DNA of 64,000 bases, from positions 186,001-250,000 of the forward strand of contig NZ_JABWQX020000002.1 in NCBI RefSeq assembly GCF_014268655.2, written 5' to 3'. Below are positions 44,601 to 54,028 of this stretch, piece by piece (the first letter of the stretch is position 1; the number at the start of each line of letters is the position of its first letter). The notes below the pieces were generated by a model. That model worked only from the letters and a program-made list of their open reading frames with translations, searched no databases and was not told where the DNA came from. Position numbers and translations under genes: made by a program. This DNA is from Pseudomonas marvdashtae (GTDB lineage: Bacteria; Pseudomonadota; Gammaproteobacteria; Pseudomonadales; Pseudomonadaceae).

Positions 44601-45461
44601 CTGGCGCCGACGCATGTTCAGCAGCGCAATCACCGGCAGCATCGAAAACGCCAGGCCCAGCAAGCATTTACCGATAAAGGCGGGCAACAGTTGCTCCAGC
44701 ACCTGGCTTCGATCGAACAGCCCGCGCAACTGCCAGTCGCTGCTGCTCAGCGGTACGGTCAACACGGTGTTGCTGAGGTCCTGCGTGGTCAACTGGGCGC
44801 GGCTGGACGTCGGCAGGCTTTCGTCGCGGCTGATGATTTGCTGATTGAGACGGTTCTCCACCAGCCACAACGGACGCAGGCCCGTATCGGCCTGCTTGGT
44901 CAAGGTCGAAAAGAAGCTTGGGGTCAGGCGCAACGCCCAATAGCCACGAGTGCTGCCGCTGGCCTGGTGCAACAACAGATGCACGACGGAGCCGTCTTCG
45001 GCGTTGCTGAAATAGTGCGCCTGGGCGCGGCTGCGCCGTACGAGTTCGCTCAGGTACTCGGCGTCGTGGCTGTTGGCGTCGCTGTCACTGAGTACCCTGC
45101 CGGAGGGGCTCAGCAAGGCGAGGCTGCGCAACTCGGGCAGCGATTGCTGAAGCTTGCGCAACAGCGAATGCTGTTCGTCGACGCTTTGCGGTTGTTCGAC
45201 GATTGGTAACAGATTGAGGGCGATTTGCGCATTCAGGGCCATGTTCAGGCTGACTTGCGCGGCCAGGTCGGCGGTGTAGTCAATGGTGTATTGGCGCTGC
45301 TGCTGCTGGGTTTCGCGCAGTTGATCGAGCAACTGCCAGAAAAGCAGGCCCAGTAGCAACAGCACCAGCGAGGCCAGCCCGCCCTTCAATGTCCCGCGCA
45401 GGGGCAGGCCAGGCACAGCAGTCGGTGCACGTGGGGACGAGGGCGGCGTGACATTGGACAA
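41613..45461 (-). CDS. morA: MorA: membrane PAS-GGDEF-EAL c-di-GMP enzyme
   Basis: A 1282-residue sensor with two membrane helices (about 31-49 and 268-284) enclosing a periplasmic region, then four PAS/PAC-type segments (about 290-850), a GGDEF domain with the intact motif at 926-930 (RMGGDEF) and an EAL domain with the motif at 1058-1060 (GAEALLRW), plus ELTES and DDFGTGYSS. Both catalytic sites look intact, so it can potentially make and break c-di-GMP. MorA of P. aeruginosa and P. putida controls flagellar development and biofilm formation, and lies next to glyA (PA4601-PA4602) as here. It reads away from glyA's start in the same direction, 128 bases downstream. Confidence 0.93.
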   Translation of the reverse strand: MSNVTPPSSPRAPTAVPGLPLRGTLKGGLASLVLLLLGLLFWQLLDQLRETQQQQRQYTIDYTADLAAQVSLNMALNAQIALNLLPIVEQPQSVDEQHSLLRKLQQSLPELRSLALLSPSGRVLSDSDANSHDAEYLSELVRRSRAQAHYFSNAEDGSVVHLLLHQASGSTRGYWALRLTPSFFSTLTKQADTGLRPLWLVENRLNQQIISRDESLPTSSRAQLTTQDLSNTVLTVPLSSSDWQLRGLFDRSQVLEQLLPAFIGKCLLGLAFSMLPVIALLNMRRRQRQLHEGRRRYQDIFEGTGVALCVLDLSGLKAFFAKAGLHDGEQLRAWLQIPQQLEQLQQQVHVTEVNQMALKLLNVDSCEQAWQLLVGNAAKDNNPVGSTLLEALLDQHKQLELEIRLQDAHGRDQHLWLVLRLPETQDDYNAVILSISDITSRKLIELSLLEREGFWSDVVRTVPDHLYVQDVISQRMIFSNHHLGQTLGYDRTELHQMGEYFWEILLHSDDADHYHNLRQEQRRGGYTQLLQCQLRFRHRDGKWRCFEVREQALARDRYDQVTRIIGVAKDITEQIEASESLRDSEQRYRMLAESISDVIFSTDSKLSLNYVSPSVQAVLGYTADWIFQSGWQSTIANPAQLTGIHSLMDRVSKALDKPEQLAELRNQMQTQLFLFDCLRADGRKIPIELRLVLVWDDNGAFEGVLGVGRDISQQRRAEKDLRMAATVFEHSTSAILITDPAGYIVQANEAFSRVSGYAVSQVLDQLPNMLTVDDQQEAHLRYVLKQLQQHSTWEGEVWLKRRNGEHYPAWVGITAVLDDEGDLASYVCFFSDISERKASEQRIHRLAYYDALTHLPNRTLFQDRLHTALQSAERQKTWVVLMFLDLDRFKPINDSLGHAAGDRMLKEMATRLLGCVADDDTVARMGGDEFTLLLQPRASREMALNRAITVAEQILASLVRPFVLEGREFFVTASIGIALSPQDGNELSQLMKNADTAMYHAKERGKNNFQFYQADMNASALERLELESDLRHALEQNEFVLYYQPQFSGDGKRLTGAEALLRWRHPRRGLVPPGDFIPVLEELGLVVDVGDWVISEACRQLKTWHQTKVRVPKVSVNISARQFSDGQLGTRIANILRSTGLPPACLELELTESILMREVSEAMQILAGLKNLGLSIAVDDFGTGYSSLNYLKQFPIDVLKIDRTFVDGLPSGEQDAQIARAIIAMAHSLNLAVIAEGVETHEQLEFLREHGCDEVQGYLFGRPMPANRFEAQFSNDALFMLD

Positions 45462-45732
45462 GCTGTAATCCTGCGGTTTGCTGGACTGGCGCGACGTGCA
45501 CTATAAGCCGGACGCCCGAAGGGCGGCTAGCATGCCTTGACTTGTGGCAAAGTGCCAGTCCTGGGCGGCTGGACCTTGACCGACGGTTGAGGTAGCTTTG
45601 CCGGTCAAACAAGAGCGTTCCAGCTCCAGATTCCCAGGCTCTATCCGTCCGCAGGCATTGATGTTCGTCAAGAGCCCGCGCCGCGCATGGCCTGGCACGT
45701 TCTTTTCACCTGTCACTGACGCTAGGTTCACC

Positions 45733-47397
45733 ATGGCTCAATACGTATTCACCATGCATCGGCTGAGCAAAGTTGTTCCGCCGAAGCGGGAAATCCTGAA
45801 AAACATTTCTCTGTCCTTCTTTCCTGGCGCCAAGATCGGCGTGCTGGGCCTCAACGGTTCGGGTAAGTCCACGCTGTTGAAAATCATGGCCGGCGTCGAT
45901 AACGAATTCGACGGCGAAGCCCGTCCGATGCCGGACCTGAACATTGGCTACTTGCCGCAAGAGCCGCAGTTGGACCCAACCAAGACCGTCCGTGAAGTGG
46001 TCGAGGAAGCGGTCAGCGTGATCAAGGACGCCCAGGCGCGTCTCGACGAGGTCTACGCCGCCTACGCCGACCCGGATGCCGACTTCGACAAGCTGGCCGC
46101 CGAACAGGCCAAGCTCGAAGCGATCCTGCAGGCCAGCGACGGCCACAACCTCGATCGCCAGCTGGAAGTCGCCGCCGATGCGCTGCGCCTGCCGGCCTGG
46201 GACGCCAAGGTCGAGCACCTCTCCGGTGGTGAGAAGCGCCGCGTGGCCTTGTGCCGCCTGTTGCTGTCGGCCCCGGACATGCTGCTGCTCGACGAACCGA
46301 CCAACCACCTGGACGCCGATTCTGTCGCCTGGCTCGAACATTTCCTGCACGACTTCCCAGGCACCGTGGTTGCGATCACGCACGACCGGTACTTCCTGGA
46401 CAACGTCGCCGGCTGGATCCTGGAACTCGACCGCGGCGCGGGCATTCCGTACGAGGGCAACTACTCGGGTTGGCTGGAAGCCAAGTCCGATCGTCTGGCC
46501 CAGGAGTCCAAGCAGCAGTCGGCCCATGAAAAAGCCATGAAGGAAGAACTGGAGTGGGTGCGCAAAGGCGCCAAGGCCCGCCAGTCGAAATCCAAGGCTC
46601 GCCTGCAACGCTTCGAGGAAATGCAGTCCCAGGAATTCCAGAAGCGCAGCGAAACCAACGAAATCTACATCCCGGCCGGTCCGCGCCTGGGTGACAAGGT
46701 CATCGAGTTCAAGAACGTCAGCAAGGGCTATGGCGACCGCGTGCTGATCGACAACCTGTCGTTCTCCATGCCCAAAGGCGCCATCGTCGGCGTGATCGGT
46801 GGTAACGGCGCGGGTAAATCCACGCTGTTCCGCATGCTGATGGGCAAGGAAACTCCGGATTCGGGCACCATCGAGATCGGTGAAACCGTGCAACTGGCCT
46901 GCGTCGACCAGAGCCGCGAGGACCTGGACGGCAGCAAGACCGTGTTTCAGCAGATATCCGATGGTTCCGACCAGATCCGCATCGGCAACTATGAAATCCC
47001 GTCGCGCACTTATGTGGGCCGCTTCAACTTCAAGGGCGGTGACCAGCAGAAGTTCGTCAAGGACCTCTCCGGTGGTGAGCGCGGTCGCTTGCACCTGGCG
47101 TTGACCTTGAAAGAGGGCGGCAACGTCCTGCTGCTCGACGAACCGTCCAACGACCTCGACGTCGAAACCCTGCGTTCCTTGGAAGAAGCGCTGCTGGACT
47201 TCCCAGGCGCCGCCATTGTGATCTCCCACGATCGGTGGTTCCTCGACCGCGTGGCGACCCACATCCTGGCGTACGAAGACGACTCGCAAGCGGTGTTCTT
47301 CGAAGGTAACTACACCGAGTATGAAGCCGATCGCAAGAAGCGCCTCGGCGAAGCGGCCGCCCAGCCGCATCGTGTACGCCACAAGAAACTGGCCTGA
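45733..47397 (+). CDS. ettA: Energy-dependent translational throttle protein (ABC-F)
   Basis: EttA is a ribosome-bound ABC-F ATPase that gates the first elongation step according to energy status. The 554-residue protein has two ABC cassettes: Walker [10 protein letters not shown] at 39-47 and GGNGAGKST at 355-363; signature motifs [13 protein letters not shown] and [13 protein letters not shown]; and the linker between them rich in charged helix. [29 protein letters not shown] is the EttA N-terminus. The frame extends to 45598, but ATG 45733 gives the family length (E. coli 555). A bidirectional terminator follows. Confidence 0.96.
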   Translation: MAQYVFTMHRLSKVVPPKREILKNISLSFFPGAKIGVLGLNGSGKSTLLKIMAGVDNEFDGEARPMPDLNIGYLPQEPQLDPTKTVREVVEEAVSVIKDAQARLDEVYAAYADPDADFDKLAAEQAKLEAILQASDGHNLDRQLEVAADALRLPAWDAKVEHLSGGEKRRVALCRLLLSAPDMLLLDEPTNHLDADSVAWLEHFLHDFPGTVVAITHDRYFLDNVAGWILELDRGAGIPYEGNYSGWLEAKSDRLAQESKQQSAHEKAMKEELEWVRKGAKARQSKSKARLQRFEEMQSQEFQKRSETNEIYIPAGPRLGDKVIEFKNVSKGYGDRVLIDNLSFSMPKGAIVGVIGGNGAGKSTLFRMLMGKETPDSGTIEIGETVQLACVDQSREDLDGSKTVFQQISDGSDQIRIGNYEIPSRTYVGRFNFKGGDQQKFVKDLSGGERGRLHLALTLKEGGNVLLLDEPSNDLDVETLRSLEEALLDFPGAAIVISHDRWFLDRVATHILAYEDDSQAVFFEGNYTEYEADRKKRLGEAAAQPHRVRHKKLA

Positions 47398-47412
47398 TAA
47401 GGTCGGTTGCAT

Positions 47413-47442
47413 AAAAAACGGAGCCCTCGGGCTCCGTTTTTT
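47413..47442. terminator. Bidirectional terminator after ettA
   Basis: AAAAAACGGAGCCC (47413-47426) and GGGCTCCGTTTTTT (47429-47442) form a stem around a two-base loop, with A and T runs on either side. It lies between convergent ettA and the Gre-family gene. Confidence 0.95.
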
Positions 47443-47496
47443 ATGGGGTAAACCTTATCAAGGCGAGTACCGTGCAAACTCCCTCCCCACGGTGTC

Positions 47497-47994
47497 TCAG
47501 TCTGGCGTCAAGTCAATCGCCACCACCTCAATGACCATATCTCCCATCGGTCGCTTCCAAGTCGCCTCATCGCCAATCCTGGTGCCCAGCAGAGCCCGCC
47601 CCAACGGCGATCCCCAGTTGATCAATCCGCTGGCGGCATCGGCCTGGTCTTCACCGACCAGTTGCACTCGCTGTTCGTGATCATGCTCATCGGCAAAAGT
47701 CGCCCAATGCCCGATCCGCACCTGGTCCGAATCACTGGGCGTAACCACCTGCGCGCTTTGCAGTCGCTGGTTGAAATAGCGCAAGTCCCGTTCAAGATCG
47801 GCGACCCGCTGTTGGTCCACCAGATCTCCTCGGGCTGCCTGTTGGCCGTGCAAGGCCTGCAATTCGGCGACCTGGGCCTGGAGCTGGGCAAATCCGGTGG
47901 GCGTGACGTAATTGGGTTGCGCGCTGACTTGGCGTTCGACCGGCTGATCGGCCTGGGCAGCGGCGTTGTCTTCGTTGACGAAAGCGCGGCTCAT
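47497..47994 (-). CDS. GreA/GreB-family transcription elongation factor
   Basis: A 165-residue relative of GreA and GreB, which enter the RNA polymerase secondary channel and stimulate transcript cleavage. The N-terminal coiled coil runs from YVTPTGFAQLQAQVAELQ to about residue 80; its tip reads GDLVD where GreA has GDLKE, so an acidic pair is still present. The C-terminal globular FKBP-like part has WGSPLGRALLGTRIGDEATWKRP, the S-P-x-G-x-A-L-L-G signature. An N-terminal extension rich in Ala and Gln distinguishes it from true GreB. It may be a Gre paralogue with adjusted activity. Confidence 0.82.
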   Translation of the reverse strand: MSRAFVNEDNAAAQADQPVERQVSAQPNYVTPTGFAQLQAQVAELQALHGQQAARGDLVDQQRVADLERDLRYFNQRLQSAQVVTPSDSDQVRIGHWATFADEHDHEQRVQLVGEDQADAASGLINWGSPLGRALLGTRIGDEATWKRPMGDMVIEVVAIDLTPD

Positions 47995-48190
47995 GGTGTT
48001 CTCCTCTTATTGGAGTTTGGGCCATGGTCGCAGGGATTTGGTTTCGACGAATATCTGTACGCGACTCATTGCGAGCGGTAAGCCCGAGCGGCGTCCCGAT
48101 CCTTTTCCTGCCGTCCTGCCGGATCCACTCATATCAGAAGTCTAGAAGCGGATTCGTCAGAAGGACGTGAAAGCGCGGTGATCAATCCGT

Positions 48191-50044
48191 TCAGTAGTGA
48201 TACCACTTCACTTCGAGCATCACCTCGTTCTCCGGCGAGGCCAGTTGGCTGAACTCCCGCTGGGCGCTCAGGCGCAACCCGAGGTTACGGGACAATTCCC
48301 ACTGCTGATTCAGACTCAGGCTACGGCGCACTTCGCCGTTGACGAAGTAATCACCCTTGGCTTCCAGGCTCAGGTTGCCCAGCGGGTTTTTCCACAGCAC
48401 GCCGCTGTTGAAGCCGGCGGCCGGGGCGATGAATTGGGCGAAGTCGTTGTTGTGCTCGACGCGCACCGTGCCCAGGGCAAAGCCCAGCACATCCTCGCCC
48501 AACGCCCAGGTGCCGCCAGCGCCGCCGTTGACGTGACTGACCAGGGTTTCATCGTCGTGCTTGCCCGGCACCCGTTCCAGGCCGCCCGTCACCTGCCAGG
48601 ACAGCGGTTGCAGCAGCTCGTTGCGCGGGGTCAGCGAGCGAATCGTCGCCAGATCCAGTTGCTGTAGCTGCCAGTCATTGCCTTCGTATTGGCGCAATTT
48701 CAATTGCAGGATTTCAATCTGCGCACCCAGCGGGAAGCTCTCGGCGTTGTCATTGAGGTCGTGGTAGGCCATGCGCAGGCCGTATTCACCGAACGCCCGG
48801 TCGCCGCGTGTGCCAAGGCCGGCCTGCCAGGTGCGCGATTCGTGGCCATCTTCGGGCAGGCCCGGCTGCGGGATATCCAGTTCCGGCGCAGGGTTCTGGT
48901 TGATTGCCCGCAGCAATTCGAAGCTGCGCTGGGAGCGTTTCGGATCACGCTCCTGACCGTTGGCGCGGTAGCGCTCCAGTCGATAGGCAGCGTCGATGAT
49001 CAGCGCCTGGCGTTCGCGCGGCAGCGCCTTGAAAGCGGGGGCTTGAAGCTGTTGCTGATCGGCGCTGACCTTCAGTACCCATTGTTGTTCGTCATCGCTG
49101 AGGGGGTCGGCGCGGCTTAGCAACTCCCGCTCACGGGACGGCCGATACTGGATGCTTTCCACCAGTCCGGCTTCCTTCACGGCCTTGACGGTGTCGGTGG
49201 GAATTGCCGTCAGAGGGAATTGTTCGGTCAGCCGCAGACTGGGGCGAGCGACTTGCAGCAGTTCGAGTAATCGATAGGAGCAGTTTTCATCGAAGAAGAA
49301 ATAATCAAACTGGATCTGTTTGAGCTCCCAGACGTGCTCGACCATGCGCTCGGTTTCCGCCTGGCTGAGGTTGAGGCGGTATTCCCACAGGTCGCGGTTC
49401 TCCAGGCTACGGTACTCGGAGAGTTTTTCCTGGTACGGCACCAGGGCGAACAGGCCCGGATAGCCGCCCATCAAGCCCTTCCAGGCATAGAGAATGCTGT
49501 TGTCCGAACCTTCGATGTAGGCACCAAAGTTAATCGCGTAGCTGAGCAGGGCGGTCTTGTCGCTTTGTACGTCGGCCTGGTCGATGCGCAGCAAGGTATG
49601 ACCGAACATCGATGACGGGCTGTTCAGGTACGCGGCGGGGAAAATCATTACCGCGCTGTGGGGCGATACGTCCTTGAACCATTGGGTGAATTCGCTGCAA
49701 TCAACGGCTGGCAGATCGGTGAGATTGAGCTGCGCCTTCAGCCAGCGGGTTCGCGCCGGGTAGACGCATTGGGCATGTTGCTGGCCGGCGCTGGCCGGAC
49801 CATAGAGCGCTTGCAGCGTGGCGCTCAACTCGCGGTCGGGGTGTTCGTTACCGTCCGGGGCGAGGAAGAATTTCTTGTCGCTGATGTAGCTGCGCCAGCC
49901 GCCGAGCTTGGCGGTTTCGTAGTGCCCCAGGGAAATCCAGAAGCGGTCGTTGGACAATTGCTGCAAACGTTGGGTGTCGACATGGGGTGCGGCGGACAGC
50001 GGGGCGCACACACAGAGCGCCAGCCAGGCAAGGCGTTTGAGCAT
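48191..50044 (-). CDS. Exported DUF4105 (Lnb N-terminal-like) protein
   Basis: A 617-residue protein with a signal peptide (MLKRLAWLALCVCAPLSAAP). The first half (about 100-300) matches the DUF4105 or Lnb N-terminal periplasmic type: YPARTRWLKAQLNL, DCSEFTQWFKD, SSMFGHTLLRI, and WEYRLNLSQAETERMVEHVWELK leading to FDENCSYRLLELL. The His-and-Cys arrangement suggests an NlpC/P60-like fold. The second half is a beta-rich C-terminus resembling an outer-membrane barrel, ending in EVMLEVKWYHY. It probably sits in the outer membrane or periplasm; the function is not known. It lies 88 bases downstream of the DUF3015 gene. Confidence 0.78.
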   Translation of the reverse strand: MLKRLAWLALCVCAPLSAAPHVDTQRLQQLSNDRFWISLGHYETAKLGGWRSYISDKKFFLAPDGNEHPDRELSATLQALYGPASAGQQHAQCVYPARTRWLKAQLNLTDLPAVDCSEFTQWFKDVSPHSAVMIFPAAYLNSPSSMFGHTLLRIDQADVQSDKTALLSYAINFGAYIEGSDNSILYAWKGLMGGYPGLFALVPYQEKLSEYRSLENRDLWEYRLNLSQAETERMVEHVWELKQIQFDYFFFDENCSYRLLELLQVARPSLRLTEQFPLTAIPTDTVKAVKEAGLVESIQYRPSRERELLSRADPLSDDEQQWVLKVSADQQQLQAPAFKALPRERQALIIDAAYRLERYRANGQERDPKRSQRSFELLRAINQNPAPELDIPQPGLPEDGHESRTWQAGLGTRGDRAFGEYGLRMAYHDLNDNAESFPLGAQIEILQLKLRQYEGNDWQLQQLDLATIRSLTPRNELLQPLSWQVTGGLERVPGKHDDETLVSHVNGGAGGTWALGEDVLGFALGTVRVEHNNDFAQFIAPAAGFNSGVLWKNPLGNLSLEAKGDYFVNGEVRRSLSLNQQWELSRNLGLRLSAQREFSQLASPENEVMLEVKWYHY

Positions 50045-50090
50045 AGTCGGCTACTTTTGAAGTCGAAAAAAAAGACCAACAGGGGCCCAG

Positions 50091-50119
50091 AAAAGAAAAC
50101 CCGCTCCCCGAGAGGAGCG
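50091..50119 (-). terminator. Terminator after the DUF3015 gene
   Basis: On the minus strand CGCTCCTCTCGGGGAGCG is a stem-loop (plus-strand positions 50102-50119) followed by GGTTTTCTTTTC. It lies 14 bases after the DUF3015 stop and ends its transcript before the DUF4105 gene. Confidence 0.8.
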
Positions 50120-50132
50120 AGTGGTGTCGAGC

Positions 50133-50621
50133 TTAAGCTTGAGTTGCGTACTTGGCCAGACGTGGATCGTTTTTCAGTACCGACAGGGTATTGGTATGCA
50201 CGTCCTCTGCGGTCACGTCAGCTTTGCTGAAGATCTGCTGGAAGTGCTCGTGGGTGACGGCGGAGAAATGCGCGCGATCTTCCGGCGCAACGCCCAGTAC
50301 CACGGCATAAGTCGTCAGTGCTTCGCCCTGACCCTTGGCCATGTCTTCGGACAGCTCGTTCATCATGCCATTCATGGCCAGCCACGACTTGCCACCGTAG
50401 GTCAGTGCCGCGTTGGTCGAGCAACCGTTGGTGCCGGAGGTCATGCCAAAGGTGGCGTTGCCGGAAGTGCCGTTGGTGGTGGATGCCAGGAAGTGAGCCG
50501 GAGTGCCACGCTGACCTTCGAACAGCATGTTGCCCCAACCGCAATCCGGACCGCCCGGGGCCTGAGCCATGGCGTTAATGGATACAGCGGTGAAGAGAGT
50601 ACCGAGAAGAATCCGTTTCAT
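50133..50621 (-). CDS. Exported DUF3015 protein
   Basis: A 162-residue protein with a signal peptide (MKRILLGTLFTAVSINAMAQ). The mature part starts APGGPDCGWGNMLFEGQRGTPAHFLASTTNGTSGNATFGMTSGTNGC, with the paired Cys that typify DUF3015 and a run of Gly, Thr and Asn. The second half is helical (MNELSEDMAKGQGEALTTYAVVLGV). Members are found in Pseudomonas and related bacteria with no known function. The strong Shine-Dalgarno AGAGAAC lies before ATG 50621 on the minus strand. It appears to be transcribed alone because a terminator follows. Confidence 0.83.
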   Translation of the reverse strand: MKRILLGTLFTAVSINAMAQAPGGPDCGWGNMLFEGQRGTPAHFLASTTNGTSGNATFGMTSGTNGCSTNAALTYGGKSWLAMNGMMNELSEDMAKGQGEALTTYAVVLGVAPEDRAHFSAVTHEHFQQIFSKADVTAEDVHTNTLSVLKNDPRLAKYATQA

Positions 50622-50895
50622 AGCTATGTTCTCTTTATGTGCATACCAATGGACAGGGTCTGGCCCCTACTGGCGCCAGTGGGCCGGTTATTGTTCCAGC
50701 CGCGCAGTTTGGAGTTTAGGCACGATCCGAGGGTTCCGTGACATTTTGCAAAAACATTAATTGAAATCACCTGTTTACGGGCTTCCTTCCGTGGTTTTTT
50801 CATCGACTATGCTTTGGCTCAAGGCGCTCCTTGCCAGTCAGGTGTAGGCAGCGCCAGAATGCCGCTATCTGCCCCGCCTGATGTAAGGAAGCCCG

Positions 50896-53334
50896 ATGCC
50901 TGATCCTGTTGCTGCCAGCTTGCGTCTAGCGCCTGAAGCGCTGACCCGTCCGTTTTCCGCTGAACAGTTCAGCTTCTCTACCACCAATGATCTGGAGCCT
51001 TTCCGCGGTGTGCTTGGCCAGGAGCGTGCGGTCGAAGCCTTGCAGTTTGGTGTGGCGATGCCACGCCCCGGTTACAACGTATTCGTCATGGGTGAGCCCG
51101 GCACTGGCCGGTTTTCGTTCGTCAAACGCTACCTCAAGGCCGAGGGCAAGCGCATGCAGACCCCGGCGGACTGGGTCTACGTCAACAATTTCGATGAGCC
51201 CCGCGAACCCCGCGCCTTGGAACTGCCGTCAGGCACGGCGGGTGCTTTCATCGGCGACATCAACGGCCTGATCGACAACCTGCTGGCGACGTTTCCGGCG
51301 GTATTCGAGCATCCGTCCTACCAACAGAAAAAAAGCGCCATCGACCGCGCCTTCAACCAGCGCTACGACCGCGCCCTCGATGTGATCGAGCGCCTGGCGC
51401 TGGAAAAGGATGTCGCGCTGTACCGCGACAGCAGCAACATTGCCTTCACGCCGATGAGCGAAGGCAAGGCCTTGGATGAGGCGGAGTTTGCCCAGTTGCC
51501 GGAAGCCGACCGCGAGCGCTTCCATGAGGACATTTCCAGTCTCGAAGAGCGTCTGAACGAAGAACTCGCCAGCCTGCCGCAGTGGAAGCGCGAGTCCAAC
51601 AACCAGCTGCGCCAGCTCAACGAAGAAACCATCACCCTGGCGTTGCAGCCCTTGCTCGCGCCGCTCTCGGAAAAATACGCCGAGAACGCTGCCGTCTGCG
51701 GTTATCTGCAGGCCATGCAGGTCTACCTGCTCAAGACTGTGGTCGAGCAATTGGTCGACGACAGCAAGACCGACGCCGTCGCGCGCAAACTGTTGGAAGA
51801 ACAATACGCCCCGAGCCTGGTGGTCGGGCATCCGGCGAGCGGTGGTGCGCCGGTGGTGTTCGAACCGCACCCGACCTACGACAACCTGTTCGGGCGCATC
51901 GAGTACAGCACCGACCAGGGCGCGCTCTACACCACGTATCGGCAATTGCGACCGGGCGCCCTGCACCGGGCCAATGGCGGCTTCCTGATTCTCGAAGCGG
52001 AAAAAATGCTCAGTGAGCCGTTCGTGTGGGACGCCCTCAAGCGCGCCTTGCAATCGCGCAAGCTGAAAATGGAGTCGCCGTTGGGTGAGCTGGGCCGGCT
52101 GGCGACGGTGACCCTGACGCCGCAGCACATCCCGTTGCAGGTGAAAGTGGTGATCATCGGCGCGCGCCAGCTCTACTACGCCTTGCAGGACCTGGATTCG
52201 GATTTCCAGGAAATGTTTCGCGTGCTGGTGGACTTCGACGAAGACATCCCGATGGGGGACGAGAGCCTGGAGCAGTTTGCCCAGTTGCTCAAGACCCGCA
52301 CTTCGGAGGAGGGCATGGCGCCGCTGACCGCCGATGCAGTGGCGCGCCTGGCGACCTACAGTGCGCGCCTGGCCGAACATCAGGGGCGCTTGTCGGCCCG
52401 TATTGGCGACCTGTTCCAACTGGTCAGCGAGGCGGATTTCATTCGTCAGTTGGCCGGCGATGAGATGACCGACGCCGGCCACATCGAGCGTGCCCTCAAG
52501 GCCAAGGCCACTCGCACCGGGCGTGTCTCGGCGCGGATTCTCGATGACATGCTGGCGGGGATCATCCTGATCGACACCGACGGCGCGGCCGTAGGCAAGT
52601 GCAACGGGTTGACGGTGCTGGAAGTCGGCGATTCGGCGTTTGGCGTGCCGGCGCGAATCTCCGCCACGGTGTATCCGGGCGGCAGCGGCATCGTCGACAT
52701 CGAGCGCGAGGTTAACCTCGGCCAGCCGATCCACTCCAAGGGCGTGATGATCCTTACCGGTTACCTGGGCAGCCGTTATGCCCAGGAATTCCCGCTGGCG
52801 ATCTCGGCCAGCATCGCCCTGGAGCAATCCTACGGTTACGTGGATGGGGACAGTGCGTCCCTCGGAGAGGCTTGCACGCTGATCTCGGCCCTGTCGAAAA
52901 CACCGTTGAAACAATGCTTCGCCATCACCGGCTCGATCAACCAGTTTGGCGAAGTGCAGGCGGTAGGCGGGGTCAACGAGAAGATCGAAGGCTTCTTCCG
53001 CCTCTGCGAAGCGCGTGGGCTGACCGGGGAGCAAGGGGCGATCATTCCCCAGGCAAACGTTGCGACCCTGATGCTCGATGAAAAGGTGCTGACTGCCGTG
53101 CGCGCGGGACAATTCCATGTCTATGCCGTGCGCCAGGCCGATGAGGCGCTGAGCCTGCTGGTAGGTGAACCTGCTGGCGAGCCGGACGAAAACGGCGAGT
53201 TTCCGGAGGGCAGCGTCAACGCTCGCGTAGTGGAGCGGCTGCGGGTCATCGCGGAAATGATCAGCGACGAAGACATCAAGGAAGCGGAAAAGGAAATGGC
53301 GCAGCAGGCATTGGTGGAGGCCAAGCCCGCTTGA
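50896..53334 (+). CDS. LonH/YcbZ-type Lon-like protease (AsrA-like)
   Basis: A 812-residue Lon-family protein with an unusual N-terminal AAA region and a C-terminal Lon protease domain. The Ser-Lys dyad is Ser653 in VDGDSASLGE and Lys696 in GVNEKIEG, 43 residues apart as in E. coli Lon. The P-loop reads GEPGTGRFS at 66-74, with Arg72 where Walker A normally has Lys, so ATP use may be altered. ASLPQWKRESNNQ and other helical parts resemble E. coli YcbZ. P. aeruginosa AsrA (PA0779), involved in the heat-shock and aminoglycoside response, is of this class. It is a cytoplasmic protease with unknown targets. Confidence 0.85.
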   Translation: MPDPVAASLRLAPEALTRPFSAEQFSFSTTNDLEPFRGVLGQERAVEALQFGVAMPRPGYNVFVMGEPGTGRFSFVKRYLKAEGKRMQTPADWVYVNNFDEPREPRALELPSGTAGAFIGDINGLIDNLLATFPAVFEHPSYQQKKSAIDRAFNQRYDRALDVIERLALEKDVALYRDSSNIAFTPMSEGKALDEAEFAQLPEADRERFHEDISSLEERLNEELASLPQWKRESNNQLRQLNEETITLALQPLLAPLSEKYAENAAVCGYLQAMQVYLLKTVVEQLVDDSKTDAVARKLLEEQYAPSLVVGHPASGGAPVVFEPHPTYDNLFGRIEYSTDQGALYTTYRQLRPGALHRANGGFLILEAEKMLSEPFVWDALKRALQSRKLKMESPLGELGRLATVTLTPQHIPLQVKVVIIGARQLYYALQDLDSDFQEMFRVLVDFDEDIPMGDESLEQFAQLLKTRTSEEGMAPLTADAVARLATYSARLAEHQGRLSARIGDLFQLVSEADFIRQLAGDEMTDAGHIERALKAKATRTGRVSARILDDMLAGIILIDTDGAAVGKCNGLTVLEVGDSAFGVPARISATVYPGGSGIVDIEREVNLGQPIHSKGVMILTGYLGSRYAQEFPLAISASIALEQSYGYVDGDSASLGEACTLISALSKTPLKQCFAITGSINQFGEVQAVGGVNEKIEGFFRLCEARGLTGEQGAIIPQANVATLMLDEKVLTAVRAGQFHVYAVRQADEALSLLVGEPAGEPDENGEFPEGSVNARVVERLRVIAEMISDEDIKEAEKEMAQQALVEAKPA

Positions 53335-53340
53335 GCTGTC

Positions 53341-53369
53341 GTGGCGAGGGAGCAAATTCCCTCGCCACT
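53341..53369. repeat. Short REP hairpin after the Lon-like gene
   Basis: GTGGCGAGGGA (53341-53351) pairs with TCCCTCGCCAC (53359-53369), with AGCAAAT between. It matches the outer arm of the REPIN-type repeats in this window but is a single REP unit. It lies seven bases after the stop, so it may stabilise the transcript end. Confidence 0.8.
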
Positions 53370-53556
53370 GAGCCACAAAAGAGTCACAGATCTGGCGTCA
53401 ATATTCACACTATGACCGCTCGGCGTATTCTGGTTCTGAAATCCTTCGGCGCCGGAACTTTTCTCCTATCCTCTGCTCAAGGATAACGAGAGCCATCATT
53501 GGATCGAAACAGCCCCTTCCTGGAGCTGAATACCGGATCTACCGAGGGGCGCCGCC

Positions 53557-53898
53557 ATGTCGCGCAACCTTTGTCTTACTCGTCATTGCCTAGGCCTTGT
53601 GACCCGTATCGAATGCGCCGTCCGTCCCCTGGCCGGAGATACTGGCATGTGGACCGTGCTGTTCGCCGCCGGAATGGCCGGCGAACAACCTTCGGCCATC
53701 AAGGCCCAAGGGCCATTTCCCGGCCCGACCGCCGCTGAAACCATTCTTGACACCATCGTCCAGAACCTGACATCCCATGGCTATGAGCTGGCCGACGATC
53801 CGCAGATCTGGTCCTTGCACATGCAGGCGCAACTGCGAGAGATCAACGGTGGCCGCTGTCGCAACATCGGCGGCTTCGAGTTTCGCCCGCTTCACTGA
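53557..53898 (+). CDS. Small conserved-looking protein of unknown function
   Basis: A 113-residue soluble protein I do not recognise. It contains GPFPGPTAAETILDTIVQNLTSHGYELADDPQIWSLHMQAQLREINGGRCRNIGGFEFRPLH, a helical region with three or four Trp/His-rich positions that looks like a genuine folded domain. No signal peptide or membrane helix. GAGGGGC at 53542-53548 is a reasonable ribosome binding site. It is preceded by 222 bases without a gene and followed by yqhA after 130 bases. Coding is supported by strong third-position GC use, but function is unknown. Confidence 0.6.
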   Translation: MSRNLCLTRHCLGLVTRIECAVRPLAGDTGMWTVLFAAGMAGEQPSAIKAQGPFPGPTAAETILDTIVQNLTSHGYELADDPQIWSLHMQAQLREINGGRCRNIGGFEFRPLH

Positions 53899-54028
53899 GC
53901 CAGCGTCGAGCGTGCTCCGCAAGTAGGGTTTTGACACAACGGCCGGCGCCCAGGACGGGGCCGGCGTTTGTGGGGCGGGCCGCTACTGATATACTCGCCG
54001 CGTTTTTACAGCCCTGGTGTGAGACTCA

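Noticed and set aside
42081..45209. 1042-codon open frame opposite morA
   Set aside because: The frame is antisense to morA, whose GGDEF and EAL motifs are intact; the composition is that of a shadow frame.
51229..53376. 715-codon open frame opposite the Lon-like gene
   Set aside because: The frame is antisense to the Lon-like protease gene and has no known motif.
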